Shown here in pieces: positions 27,687 through 36,696 of a stretch of DNA of 64,000 nt (its first letter is position 1; each line of letters starts with the position of its first letter). The DNA comes from Ruminococcus sp. Phil11 (lineage in GTDB: Bacteria > Bacillota > Clostridia > Oscillospirales > Ruminococcaceae). Both the position numbers and the translations under genes were made by a program. The notes below the pieces were generated by a model, which was given only the letters and a program-made list of their open reading frames with translations, searched no databases and was not told where the DNA came from. The stretch lies in assembly GCA_001940925.1 (NCBI GenBank), contig MSGZ01000012.1, positions 32,370 to 96,369 on the forward strand. The letters run 5' to 3'.

Positions 27687-27785
27687 GGAACCATGGGAAT
27701 ATGGGCAGGGTTTGGAGGAAGCCTGTATCATAGGATATGTTAAGAATGAAAGGATATGTGAAACGCTTTCACGGAGGTGTTCAGA

Positions 27786-29741
27786 ATGAAACAATCACTG
27801 CGCAGAACGGCTGCGGGACTGCTTTCCGCGGCGATGCTCTGTTCCGCTCTGCCGGCGGGCACGGTCTATGCGGCGTCCGCGGAGGACACGCTGCGGCAGA
27901 TGATCCGCACGGCATGGGAGAAACGGCAGGACCGGATCGACATTTCCTCGCTGCGTCTGAAGTTTGAGGATGTTGCGGATATCTACTACGGGATGCTGTA
28001 TACGGAATCGGATTACTTTTATGTCAGCTCGTCTTTCACGTATAATACGTCGCAGTGGTCGGGCAGAGTTTCGGCGGTCAACCCGCGGTATAACTACGAC
28101 AAGGCCGAGATCCCGGGCATGATAACGGAATTCAACGCAGAGCTCGGCCGCATCACCGGTATGGTGAACCCGGCATGGTCAGATGCGGAGAAAGTGCTGT
28201 TTTTCCACGATTATCTCGCAGAGATCTGCGAATATGACCTTTCCTACGAAAAATCGGATGCCTACGCCGCACTGCTCGGCGGCACGGCGGTCTGTCAGGG
28301 CTATGCACTCGCGATGAATCTGCTCTGCAGAAAGGTCGGCATTCCGTGCTATTCGATCACGAGCGACGACCTGAACCATATGTGGAACGTCGTCAAAGTG
28401 GACGGGCACTGGTATCACACCGACCCGACCTTTGACGATTCCGCACCGGATATGCTCGGGCATACCATGCACAGCTATATGCTCTGCAGCGACGATTATA
28501 TGCAGGCGGACCGGCAGCACAGTGCCTCGGACTGGAATTATTTTTCCGAGGGCAATGCGGTCGTCTGCGATTCCGATGCCTACGAAAATGCATTCTGGAC
28601 AGGCGCGATCGACACGCTGGAGCCGATGCCGGACGGCACATGGCTCTATGCCGTGGCCGCAGACCCGACCAAGGTGCAGTTCGCTTCGCAGATCGTTGCC
28701 GATCTTTACAGGGGCAATGCGGACGGGAAAGAAAAGCTCCGCACGCTCCGTGCGTCATGGCCGACCCCGGACGGCTCCGTATATAAGACCTGCTATCTCG
28801 TGACCGATGTGTATGACGGGAAGATCTATTATACCACGGATACGAAGATCATGGCGATGCCGCTGGAGGGCGGCGACGCGGAAACGGTCTATACGCTGAC
28901 GGCGGAGGAAAAGGCACTCGGCTATCTCTACGGGATCGTCATTGACGGCAGCGGACTGATCACGTATCAGATCATGCCGATGCCGGCGTTTGAAAGCGCG
29001 GACAACTACGACAGCAAGGCCGTGTTCCGCACCTATCAGATCCCGCAGCAGACACCGGAAGTAACGACCACAACGCCGGAAACAACAACGACTACCACCA
29101 CGACTACAACAACAACCACGACTGCAACCACTACAACTACCACGACAACGACTACTACAACTACTACGACGACCACCACCACGCCGAAGGCAACAACGAC
29201 TACAACAAAGGCGACGACCACAACACCGAAGGCAACGACCACAACACCGAAGGCAACGACGACCACGCCGAAGGCGACAACGACCACGTTGAAGGCAACA
29301 ACGACCACGCCGAAGGCGACAACCACGACGCCGAAGGCGACAACCACGACGCCGAAGGCGACAACAACCACGCCGAAGGCGACAACGACGACGCCGAAGG
29401 CGACAACGACGACGCCGAAGGCAACGACGACCACGTTGAAGGCAACAACCACGACGCCGAAGGCGACAACCACGACTCCGAAGGCGACAACGACGGCGGA
29501 GCCGGTCACGACGACCACGACCGCCAAGCCGGTCACGATGACAAAGCGCGGCGACCTCAACCTCGATAACTCCGTCGATGTTTCGGATGCGGTCATGCTC
29601 GCAAGACTGCTCGTCGAGGACAAAAAGCTTGTGATCTCCGAGCAGGGCAAGGCAAATGCCTACTGCGACAAGGATGACAAGATCACGCCGGATGACCTCA
29701 CATGGATGCTGCAGTTTATCGCAAAGATCATCACCGAATAA
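27786..29741 (+). CDS. Secreted transglutaminase-like protein with Thr-rich linker and dockerin
   Basis: Residues 1-28 form a signal peptide (cleavage near VYA). The core (about 40-330) is a transglutaminase-like fold with a likely triad C170 in GGTAVCQGYA, H198 in NHMWNVV and D213 in YHTDPTFDD. Thr-rich low complexity follows, with about 15 units of KATTTTP. The end is a type I dockerin-like pair: GDLNLDNSVDVSDAVMLARL and a second EF-hand-like CDKDDKITPDDL. In Ruminococcus, dockerins attach enzymes to scaffoldins. The substrate is unknown; it may be a protease or crosslinker. The ATG at 27786 is used because the in-frame GTG touches the GGAGG. Confidence 0.88.
   Translation: MKQSLRRTAAGLLSAAMLCSALPAGTVYAASAEDTLRQMIRTAWEKRQDRIDISSLRLKFEDVADIYYGMLYTESDYFYVSSSFTYNTSQWSGRVSAVNPRYNYDKAEIPGMITEFNAELGRITGMVNPAWSDAEKVLFFHDYLAEICEYDLSYEKSDAYAALLGGTAVCQGYALAMNLLCRKVGIPCYSITSDDLNHMWNVVKVDGHWYHTDPTFDDSAPDMLGHTMHSYMLCSDDYMQADRQHSASDWNYFSEGNAVVCDSDAYENAFWTGAIDTLEPMPDGTWLYAVAADPTKVQFASQIVADLYRGNADGKEKLRTLRASWPTPDGSVYKTCYLVTDVYDGKIYYTTDTKIMAMPLEGGDAETVYTLTAEEKALGYLYGIVIDGSGLITYQIMPMPAFESADNYDSKAVFRTYQIPQQTPEVTTTTPETTTTTTTTTTTTTTATTTTTTTTTTTTTTTTTTTPKATTTTTKATTTTPKATTTTPKATTTTPKATTTTLKATTTTPKATTTTPKATTTTPKATTTTPKATTTTPKATTTTPKATTTTLKATTTTPKATTTTPKATTTAEPVTTTTTAKPVTMTKRGDLNLDNSVDVSDAVMLARLLVEDKKLVISEQGKANAYCDKDDKITPDDLTWMLQFIAKIITE
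29170..29494 (+). repeat. 21-bp tandem repeat coding for KATTTTP
   Basis: About 15 in-frame units of seven codons, differing mainly in ACA/ACG/ACC choices. Units 6 and 13 both read LKATTTT, which suggests one block of seven units was duplicated. Copy number is likely variable. Confidence 0.85.
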
Positions 29742-29813
29742 CCGAATTTGGGCAAAGCAGGCCGGATGCCCAAAAATCAGACAAACAAAACCGGCTGTAT
29801 CAATTTCAGACAA

Positions 29814-29847
29814 ACGCCCGCGGATTGCCCGTTGCATCCGCGGGCGT
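29814..29847. terminator. Hairpin after the transglutaminase gene
   Basis: A 12-bp stem, ACGCCCGCGGAT / ATCCGCGGGCGT, with a 10-base loop, lies about 75 bases past the stop. Only a short T stretch follows. Its 3' arm contains the -35 of the next promoter. Confidence 0.6.
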
Positions 29848-29860
29848 TCTGCGTTATGAT
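29832..29860 (+). promoter_or_regulatory. Promoter of the DUF308-MMPL cluster
   Basis: TTGCAT (29832-29837), 17 bases, TATGAT (29855-29860). It overlaps the hairpin of the previous gene. Confidence 0.55.
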
Positions 29861-29890
29861 AAAGATACAGAAACGAAAGGAGTGAGCAAT

Positions 29891-30493
29891 ATGCGTACCG
29901 TGCGTTCCGTCCTGCCGATGCAGACCGCAAAGGCCGGATATATCATTATCTCCGCAGTCCTCGGACTGCTCGGCATCTTTCTGATGCGGCAGCCGGATGT
30001 CAGCACAGCGGCCGTCGGTACGGCAGCGGGCGTGCTGCTCGTCATCTTCGGCATCATCCGGCTGATCGGCTACTTTTCGCGCGACCTTTACCGGCTGGCC
30101 TTCCAGTTTGATCTCGCCGTCGGCATCCTGCTGCTGATCCTCGGCATCATCCTGCTGACAAAACCGCAGAATCTGCTGCATTTCCTCTGCGTCGTGACCG
30201 GCATGTACGTCACGGCGGACGGCCTCATGAAGCTGCAGACGGCGCATGATGCGCACCGCTTCGGCATCGCTTCATGGTGGATGATCCTTGCGGCCGCGCT
30301 GCTGACATCTGCCGCGGGCGTCTGCCTGCTGGTGCGTCCCGCACAGAGCGTCCGCATCGTGATGCAGCTGTTCGGCGCCGTGCTGCTGGCGGAGGGGCTG
30401 CTCAATCTGCTGACCGTGCTCGTGACGGTCAAGATCGTCCGGAACCAGAAGCCGGATGTCATTGATATTGATTATGAGGAGGAGATAAAATGA
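29891..30493 (+). CDS. HdeD/DUF308-family membrane protein
   Basis: The 200-residue protein has six short hydrophobic helices arranged as repeated pairs (for example AVLGLLGIFLMRQPD and DLAVGILLLILGIILLTKPQ), the usual DUF308 pattern. It ends in an acidic tail, IDIDYEEEIK. AAAGGAG precedes the ATG. Its stop overlaps the MMPL start as ATGA, so it belongs to the same unit. HdeD is tied to acid stress in enterobacteria; here the role is unknown. Confidence 0.8.
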   Translation: MRTVRSVLPMQTAKAGYIIISAVLGLLGIFLMRQPDVSTAAVGTAAGVLLVIFGIIRLIGYFSRDLYRLAFQFDLAVGILLLILGIILLTKPQNLLHFLCVVTGMYVTADGLMKLQTAHDAHRFGIASWWMILAAALLTSAAGVCLLVRPAQSVRIVMQLFGAVLLAEGLLNLLTVLVTVKIVRNQKPDVIDIDYEEEIK

Positions 30494-32598
30494 TCCGCTT
30501 CGGAGAATGGGTCGCAAAGCACCGGCTGGCGGTGCTGCTGACCGCGATCCTGCTGCTGATCCCTTCGGCGATCGGCTTTCTGCACACAAGGGTGAATTAC
30601 GATATCCTGTCCTATCTGCCCGACGATATCAACACGATGCAGGGGCAGGAGATTCTGAAAGAGAGCTTCGGCAAGGGCGGCTTCTCGTTCGTGATCACGG
30701 AGGGGATGCAGCCGCGTGAGGTTAAGGAAACGGCAGAGCAGCTGAAAAGCATTGACCATGTTGCCGATGTGGTCTGCTATGAATCGCTGACCGACCTGCG
30801 CGTACCGAAGGAGGTGCTCCCGCAGAAGCTCCGCGACGCGTTCAGCAAGGGCGATACGGAGGTCATGGCCGTGTTCTTCGACGACACGACCTCTGCGGAT
30901 GCGACGCTCAATGCGATCGACGAGATGCGCAGTACCGTATCCAAAAACTGCTATATCAGCGGCATGTCGGCGGTCACAGCGGACATGAAGCATCTGACAG
31001 AGCGCGAATCGGTGATCTACGCGGTGATTGCGGTCATTCTGACAAGCATCGTTCTGATCCTGACCATGGATTCGTTTTTGATCCCGCTGTTCTTTATGCT
31101 GAGCATCGGGTGCGCGGTGGTCTGGAACCTCGGCAGCAACTTCATGCTCGGTGAGATCTCGTTCATCACGCAGGCACTGGCCATGGTGCTGCAGCTCGGC
31201 GTCACAATGGACTACTCGATCTTCCTTTGGCACAGCTACAAGGAAATGCAGCAGCAGTATCCGGATGACAAAAACGCCGCCATGGCGCACGCGATCTCGA
31301 TGACGGTCAGCTCCGTGGTGAGCAGTTCCCTGACGACGGTCGCCGGATTCCTTGCAATGTGCTTCATGAGCTTCACGCTCGGCCTTGACCTCGGCATCGT
31401 CATGGCAAAGGGCGTTGTCTGCGGCGTGATCGCCTGCATCACCGTGCTGCCGGCAATGATCCTGATGTTTGACGGCGCGATCCGGAAGACCGCGCACAGG
31501 GTTCTGCTGCCGGAGTTCAAACGCATTCCGGCATTCATTATGAAGCACGCGTTCGGCTTTATGACGGCGGCGGTCGTGCTGCTGATCCCGGCGGTGTTCG
31601 GCTACAGAAACTACGGCGTATACTACAACCTCGACAGCACGCTCCCGCCGGAGCTTGACAGCGTGATCGCGAATACGAAGCTTTCTGAGGAATACGACAT
31701 GAACAGCACGCACCTGCTGCTGACGGACGCCAATATGTCCCGGCAGGATGCTGTCCGGATGACCGCGCAGATCGAAGCGGCGGACGGCGTACAGTTCGTG
31801 CTCGGGCTGCCTTCGCTGACCGGCGCGGCGATCCCGGAGGACGTCATCCCGCAGGATGTGCAGGACATTTTCCGGCAGGACGGCAGACAGCTCATGCTGA
31901 TCGGCTCGGAATACAAAGTCGCGACAGACGCGGTCAATCAGCAGATCGAAACGCTGAACGGCATTGTGCAGTCCTATGACAAAGACGCGCTGCTCATCGG
32001 TGAGGCACCTGCTACGAAAGACCTGATCGAAATTACGGACCGTGATTTCAAAATCGTCAGCATTCTGTCGATTGCGGTGATTTTCCTCATAATTGCGATC
32101 AATTTCCGTTCTCTGACGCTGCCGGTGATTCTGGTCTCGGTGATTGAGCTTGCAATCATGATCAACCTCGGCACGGCGTATTATACGGGCACAAAGCTGC
32201 CGTTTATTGCATCGGTCGTGATCGGCACGATTCAGCTTGGCGCAACGGTCGATTACGCGATCCTGATGACGACAAGATACCGCACGGAGCGCAGCAGCGG
32301 CAAGGACAAACGGGAGGCGGTCGGCATTGCGCTGACGACCTCGGTGCAGTCGGTCGTGACCTCGGCACTCGGATTTTTTGCGGCGACGGTCGGCGTCGGC
32401 GTATACTCGGAGATCGGCATGATCTCGTCGCTGTGTATGCTGCTGGCGCGCGGCGCACTGATCTCCATGATCGTGGTCATCACGGTGCTGCCGTCGATGC
32501 TGCTGGCATTTGATAAAGTCATCATCCGCACAAGTGCAGGGTTTTCTGCCGAACAGAAACGGCATCCGGTATTCCGGCACTGTCACGCAGAGGCGTGA
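30490..32598 (+). CDS. MMPL/RND-family transporter
   Basis: The 702-residue product has two similar halves. Each has one helix, a roughly 130-residue extracellular domain, then five clustered helices. The RND membrane core motifs are QLGVTMDYSIFLWHSYKE and QLGATVDYAILMTTRYR, where the Asp-Tyr pair carries the proton relay. Such proteins export lipids or envelope parts. It is coupled to the DUF308 gene, and 158 bases later comes a secreted heptad-repeat protein, the usual partner in Firmicutes. Confidence 0.9.
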   Translation: MIRFGEWVAKHRLAVLLTAILLLIPSAIGFLHTRVNYDILSYLPDDINTMQGQEILKESFGKGGFSFVITEGMQPREVKETAEQLKSIDHVADVVCYESLTDLRVPKEVLPQKLRDAFSKGDTEVMAVFFDDTTSADATLNAIDEMRSTVSKNCYISGMSAVTADMKHLTERESVIYAVIAVILTSIVLILTMDSFLIPLFFMLSIGCAVVWNLGSNFMLGEISFITQALAMVLQLGVTMDYSIFLWHSYKEMQQQYPDDKNAAMAHAISMTVSSVVSSSLTTVAGFLAMCFMSFTLGLDLGIVMAKGVVCGVIACITVLPAMILMFDGAIRKTAHRVLLPEFKRIPAFIMKHAFGFMTAAVVLLIPAVFGYRNYGVYYNLDSTLPPELDSVIANTKLSEEYDMNSTHLLLTDANMSRQDAVRMTAQIEAADGVQFVLGLPSLTGAAIPEDVIPQDVQDIFRQDGRQLMLIGSEYKVATDAVNQQIETLNGIVQSYDKDALLIGEAPATKDLIEITDRDFKIVSILSIAVIFLIIAINFRSLTLPVILVSVIELAIMINLGTAYYTGTKLPFIASVVIGTIQLGATVDYAILMTTRYRTERSSGKDKREAVGIALTTSVQSVVTSALGFFAATVGVGVYSEIGMISSLCMLLARGALISMIVVITVLPSMLLAFDKVIIRTSAGFSAEQKRHPVFRHCHAEA

Positions 32599-32661
32599 GC
32601 GGGGCAGTCCCCGCGGGCGTTGATCTGAAGCGCGCCGGCGGAACTGTGCAGAATCATTGAA

Positions 32662-32713
32662 GCGGGGTCCGGGGATACGTCCCCGGCAGGAGTTTGAGGG
32701 CGGAGCCCTCATT
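32662..32713. repeat. Intergenic repeat family C, copy 2
   Basis: GCGGGGTCCGGGGATACGTC through GAGGGCGGAGCCCTCATT matches the copy beside trpA, with compensatory-looking changes (GGGGGC/GCCCCC there, GAGGGC/GCCCTC here), which suggests the folded form matters. Confidence 0.65.
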
Positions 32714-32756
32714 CGGAATTATCGCGAAGCGATACCTTAATTCGGGAGGCATAATT

Positions 32757-35378
32757 ATGAAAGACTACAGAAAATGGATCGCAGCCGTGCTCGCCGTTAT
32801 GATCTCGGCAGGCGCGACCGGCTCTCTGGCATACGCAAAGGGCAATGAGAAAACCGCCGAAGAACCGGCGATTGTGACAGAGGCGGAAGAACCGGCGGCT
32901 CCGGCTGTCCGGAAGGCTGCATCCGGAGAAGCCTGCAAGGACGAGACCGTCTATGTGCTCTGCAATGCGGACGCATCCGTCCGGGACGTCATCGTCAGCG
33001 ACTGGCTGAAAAATACGCAGGCACTGGAAGCGATCAGCGATATCTCCGGGCTGACCGGCATCGTGAATATCAGGGGTACAGAGCCGTTCACACAGTCCGG
33101 TGATACGCTGCGCTGGGATGCCTCCGGCGATGATATTTACTATCAGGGCAAGACCGACAAGCAGCCGCCGGTCAATGTGAAAATGACGTATTATCTGGAC
33201 GGAAAGGAAATCGCACCCGCTGAACTCGCAGGAAAAAGCGGACATCTCCGCATCCGCTGGGACTATGGGAGCCATGCCGAAACAACCGTAGACGGTCAGC
33301 GCGTGACCGTGCCGTTCCTCGCAGTCAGCGCGGCAGTGCTCGACAGCAGCAATTGTCTGAACGCAGCGGTCAAAAACGGACGGCTCATCTCCGACGGCGA
33401 CCGGCTGATCGCGGTCGGGGCGGCGTTCCCGGGCGTGAATGATACGCTGCGGCTGGATGAAACAGAACTGTCCGATTATCAGCTGCCGGAATATGCGGAG
33501 CTGGAAGCGGACGTCACCGATTTCCACATGAATACGTCGGTTACGGTCGTATCGAATGAGCTGTTCGGCAAGCTTGACACGGATCAGCTGTTCGATACGG
33601 ACAGCCTGACCGAACAGGTGCAGGCACTCCGCGACGGTGCGGACGCGCTCTGCGACGGCACGGCTTCGCTCTACGACGGCATTGCGAAGCTCTCCGACGG
33701 CACCGGCGATCTGACCGCGGGCATCGAAAAGCTGCTGAACGGCTCCGCATCGCTGAAGGACGGCGCGGTCACGCTCACCGGCGGCACCGAACAGATCACG
33801 GCGGGCGCGGGGACGCTCTCGGAAGCCGCGGAACAGCTGACCGGCGGCATTCAGCAGGCGGCTGACGGCGCGGATGCGCTGACCGCAGGCTATGACAAGG
33901 TGACCGCGGGTGCGGCCTCGCTGACGGACGGTCTGCACGATGCGAAGGACGGCTCCGCACAGCTCAAAGCAGGGCTTGCGTCCGCGGAAACCGGCGCAGA
34001 TACGCTGGAAAAAGGCGTCTCTGCGGTGAAGGACGGCGCAGACCGTCTCGCAGACGGCGGAAAGGAAGTGCAGTCCGGCGTCAAGGCACTGGCGGACGGC
34101 AGCGCGCAGGTGCATTCCGGTGCGGCGCAGCTCGCGGACGGCATGGCGCAGCTTGCAGACGGCACGGGCTCTCTGGACAGCGCGGCGGCGACGGTCTCCG
34201 GCGGCATTGACAGCGCGAAGTCCGGTGCGGATACGCTCGCAGCAGGTCTTGAAGATGCGAAAACCGGCGCAGATACGCTGAAAACCGGTGCGGATGCGCT
34301 GAACGACGGTGCTGCACAGCTCTCTGCGGGGATCGCGCAGGCAGGCACCGCACTCAGCACGACGGTCGCGGCCAATCAGCAGGCACTTGCGGCACTGAAA
34401 GCACTCTATGCGCAGACGCCTTCCGCAGAGCTTGCGGCGGCGATCGGTGCGCTGGAACAGACGACCGCGGCGCAGCAGCAGATCGCGGACAACATGCAGG
34501 CAGAGGGTAAGCTCGGTGCGGGCGCGGCGGGTCTGCAAAAGGGTGCCGCGCAGCTCTCCGGCGGACTGACGCAGCTTTCCGGCGGCATGGACGATGCCGC
34601 AGCAGGCGCGCAGGCTCTGCAGGCGGGACTGACCGGGCTCAATGCCGGCGGCAAGGCACTCGCAGAGGGCGCGGCCAGGCTGAACAGCTCTGCACAGCAG
34701 CTCAATGCCGGCGCAAAGACGCTTTCCGGCGGTGCGGCTGCACTCGATGAAGGCATCGGCAAATTCTCCGCAGGCAGCGGCAGCCTGTTCACGGGGCTTG
34801 AACAGCTCCGCGGCGGCATTGCACAGCTCTCCGGCGGCGCATCGCAGCTGCACGGCGGTCTGACCGCGCTGACCGACGGTGCCGACGCTCTCGACGGCGG
34901 CATCGCGGCACTCTATGACGGGGCGCAGGCACTCGGCGGCGGTCTCACGCAGATGCAGACCGGCACGGTCACGCTGGACGGCGGTCTCCACACGATCCTT
35001 GACGGCAGCACCCAGCTTTCCGGCGGCGCGGGGACGCTTTATACCTCGCTGACGGAGCTGCTGACCGGTACGAAGAAGCTCTCCGGCGGCGCGGCGGAGC
35101 TGTACGGCGGGATGCAGTCGCTGCAGAACGGCGGTACCGCGCTGACCGACGGCATCGCGCAGCTGAAAACCGGCGCAAATACGCTGAATGACGGTATGCA
35201 GAAATTCGATGCCGAGGGTATTGCGAAGATCGCGAAAGCCGCGGACGAGACGCTTCCGGAGCTGACGGAGCGTTTCCGGACACTCCGCACGGCGGCGCAG
35301 TCCTATACCAGCTTCTCCGGCAAACCGGCGGAGATGAACGGCAGCGTCCGGTTCATTTATGTGACGGACGGTGTTTAA
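32757..35378 (+). CDS. Secreted YhgE/Pip-like heptad-repeat protein
   Basis: The 873-residue product has a signal peptide (about 1-29, ending near LAYA), an N-terminal globular domain of about 260 residues, and then some 500 residues of the x-x-x-Leu-x-x-Gly heptads typical of YhgE/Pip proteins, such as LADGMAQLADG and LSGGASQLHGG. It closes with a short domain ending GSVRFIYVTDG. Classical YhgE ends with membrane helices; none are seen here, so it looks released or held by its partner. Its place after the MMPL gene suggests a shared envelope transport role. GGGAGG precedes the ATG. Confidence 0.87.
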   Translation: MKDYRKWIAAVLAVMISAGATGSLAYAKGNEKTAEEPAIVTEAEEPAAPAVRKAASGEACKDETVYVLCNADASVRDVIVSDWLKNTQALEAISDISGLTGIVNIRGTEPFTQSGDTLRWDASGDDIYYQGKTDKQPPVNVKMTYYLDGKEIAPAELAGKSGHLRIRWDYGSHAETTVDGQRVTVPFLAVSAAVLDSSNCLNAAVKNGRLISDGDRLIAVGAAFPGVNDTLRLDETELSDYQLPEYAELEADVTDFHMNTSVTVVSNELFGKLDTDQLFDTDSLTEQVQALRDGADALCDGTASLYDGIAKLSDGTGDLTAGIEKLLNGSASLKDGAVTLTGGTEQITAGAGTLSEAAEQLTGGIQQAADGADALTAGYDKVTAGAASLTDGLHDAKDGSAQLKAGLASAETGADTLEKGVSAVKDGADRLADGGKEVQSGVKALADGSAQVHSGAAQLADGMAQLADGTGSLDSAAATVSGGIDSAKSGADTLAAGLEDAKTGADTLKTGADALNDGAAQLSAGIAQAGTALSTTVAANQQALAALKALYAQTPSAELAAAIGALEQTTAAQQQIADNMQAEGKLGAGAAGLQKGAAQLSGGLTQLSGGMDDAAAGAQALQAGLTGLNAGGKALAEGAARLNSSAQQLNAGAKTLSGGAAALDEGIGKFSAGSGSLFTGLEQLRGGIAQLSGGASQLHGGLTALTDGADALDGGIAALYDGAQALGGGLTQMQTGTVTLDGGLHTILDGSTQLSGGAGTLYTSLTELLTGTKKLSGGAAELYGGMQSLQNGGTALTDGIAQLKTGANTLNDGMQKFDAEGIAKIAKAADETLPELTERFRTLRTAAQSYTSFSGKPAEMNGSVRFIYVTDGV

Positions 35379-35404
35379 GTGGTATCGCTGCGCGATGATC
35401 TATA

Positions 35405-35455
35405 ATGGGCTCCGCCAAACATGAAGAAGCTTGTTTCTTCATGTTGAACCCTGCC
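35405..35455 (+). repeat. Palindromic repeat related to family D
   Basis: GGGCTCCGCCAAACATGAAG and its continuation contain the palindrome CATGAAGAA / TTCTTCATG, like the CATGAAAAA / TTTTTCATG element inside the family D copy near 19.6 kb. Confidence 0.5.
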
Positions 35456-35497
35456 AAAGGGACACTGTCCCTTTGGAATCCCGTTATAAAGAACAAG

Positions 35498-35530
35498 AGG
35501 GTGCTGACGTAACAGTCGGCACCCTTTTCG
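35498..35530 (+). terminator. Terminator after the heptad-repeat gene
   Basis: Stem GGGTGCTGAC / GTCGGCACCC with loop GTAACA, followed by TTTTCGC. It lies about 120 bases after the stop. Confidence 0.65.
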
Positions 35531-35574
35531 CATCAAGCTGGCGGTCAGGCGGTAGGCTAACCGTTCGCAGCCTA

Positions 35575-35735
35575 ATAAAAGTTTCGCTCAAGCCTTTTCA
35601 AAGGCTTGCAGGGTCGAGGGGCGGAGCCCTCGTCGCGCTCCGCAGAGTGCGAAACTCCCCTGCGTTCTTACACGGGAAGATAGGGGCTTGGGGGAAGTAC
35701 CCCCGGAACGGGGCTGCTTCCCCCATTCTAAATAG
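35575..35735 (+). repeat. Intergenic repeat family D copy and C-like block
   Basis: CAAGCCTTTTCAAAGGCTTG, then GGGCGGAGCCCTCGTCGCG and CCGCAGAGTGCGAAAC, match family D near 19.6 kb in inverted orientation. The following AGGGGCTTGGGGG and CCCCCATT ends resemble family C. Confidence 0.6.
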
Positions 35736-35875
35736 CATCCGCGCAGCGGATACCTTATATCAAACTGATCGCAAAGCAATCCGCAGCACGCAGTTCCAAC
35801 CAAAAGGAAAGCCCCGAAGCGGACAAAGACGCTCTGGGGCTTTGTGTTTGATCCGGCTGTTCGGGTCAGGCGGGG

Positions 35876-36274
35876 TCATGTTCTTTGATCCTGTTCCGCC
35901 TCTGCATTCATCCATTTTGCGCAGCCGACGATCGTCTGATAGGCCGTATCGGAGTTGCCCCACCATTCCCACGCCGACTCCTTCATTTTTTTCAGAACTG
36001 CGGGCTTATACACCTTCTGCACCCTGAAATTGCACACATTCCGCCTTGCGGTCGTGATCTCGATATACTGCGAAGAATGCCGCGGCATCCCGATCACAAG
36101 GAGATGCTCATGTCCCATGCCGCCGTATACCGGATTGATGTATACTTTTGCATCCGGGCGGAACTGCCTGCTCCCGTACCGGATCTCATGCGCTTCACCG
36201 TATTCGTGTTCCTTGACAATATTTCCGACAAGACACCACTGCCATTCCTGTTCCGGGTTGATCGTGCTTTCCAT
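35876..36274 (-). CDS. Hypothetical 132-residue protein
   Basis: The protein is soluble and rich in aromatic residues, starting MESTINPEQEWQWCLVGNIV and including KVYINPVYGGMGHEHLLVIG and a Trp-rich end (SAWEWWGNSD). GAGGTGAG precedes the ATG. I cannot name a family. It is 21 bases after the CdiI-type immunity gene in the same operon; position and size fit another small immunity or accessory protein, but that is only inference. Confidence 0.7.
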   Translation of the reverse strand: MESTINPEQEWQWCLVGNIVKEHEYGEAHEIRYGSRQFRPDAKVYINPVYGGMGHEHLLVIGMPRHSSQYIEITTARRNVCNFRVQKVYKPAVLKKMKESAWEWWGNSDTAYQTIVGCAKWMNAEAEQDQRT

Positions 36275-36295
36275 ATCTCACCTCGTACATGGATT

Positions 36296-36676
36296 TCAGA
36301 TGTACTTGTGCAGAAGCGATGCGGGGATATCCGCACAGGCTTCGAGCTGCGGCCGGTTTGCCTGCAGGATCGACGAAAAGCTTGCTGCCGTGTCCGCTGC
36401 CCATTCTTCCGGATCCAGCCGCAGCAGCACGGTCAGCAGATCGCCCGGAAACATCGAGGCTTCCAGCAGCGGGTCATCCTGCAGCCGTTCGACTGCAAGC
36501 GGCAGCAGATACGCAAGACCGATCTTCTGCCCGATCATGCAGCGGAGCTCTTCGTCCGTCAGCTGACAGAGCGGCTTTTTCCGCGCCTGCGTACAGGTGA
36601 CGGTGATATGCGAGCGGAACGCCGGTTCTTCCCAGACGTCGTTTTCCAGCTCCTCAAGGGATCTGTTCCGTTCCAT
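36296..36676 (-). CDS. CdiI-type contact-dependent inhibition immunity protein
   Basis: The 126-residue protein matches the pattern I know for the CDI immunity family PF18616: LEELENDVWEEPAFRSH near the start, CTQARKKPLCQLTDEELRCM, IGQKIGLAYLLPLAVERLQ, and PGDLLTVLLRL. Such proteins neutralise a cognate toxin domain in the cytoplasm. The ATG has AGGAGG seven bases upstream; the open frame continues upstream but in the shadow of the SGNH gene. It follows the SGNH hydrolase by 20 bases. No polymorphic toxin gene is present in the window, so it is an orphan or protects against neighbours. Confidence 0.78.
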   Translation of the reverse strand: MERNRSLEELENDVWEEPAFRSHITVTCTQARKKPLCQLTDEELRCMIGQKIGLAYLLPLAVERLQDDPLLEASMFPGDLLTVLLRLDPEEWAADTAASFSSILQANRPQLEACADIPASLLHKYI

Positions 36677-36696
36677 GGGGATGCCTCCTTTTGGGC

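Larger units (their letters stand above)
35379..35875. other. Gene-free spacer of repeats
   Basis: This 497-base gap holds the terminator and repeat copies listed separately. The remaining bases include AGCGGATACC-type fragments similar to those near 42.0 kb. I see no credible gene in it. Confidence 0.6.

Noticed and set aside
27758..27772. Palindrome GTGAAA-CGC-TTTCAC as a CcpA cre site
   Set aside because: It is one base short of the cre spacing around the central CG and sits against the ribosome site. It may be a hairpin or chance.
29160..29500. 21-bp arrays as CRISPR
   Set aside because: Units are contiguous with no spacers and stay in frame; no cas genes are present.
29036..29650. Val-rich minus-strand frame opposite the KATTTTP array
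   Set aside because: It is a shadow of the Thr-rich linker; no start signal, and the plus-strand gene has a signal peptide and domains.
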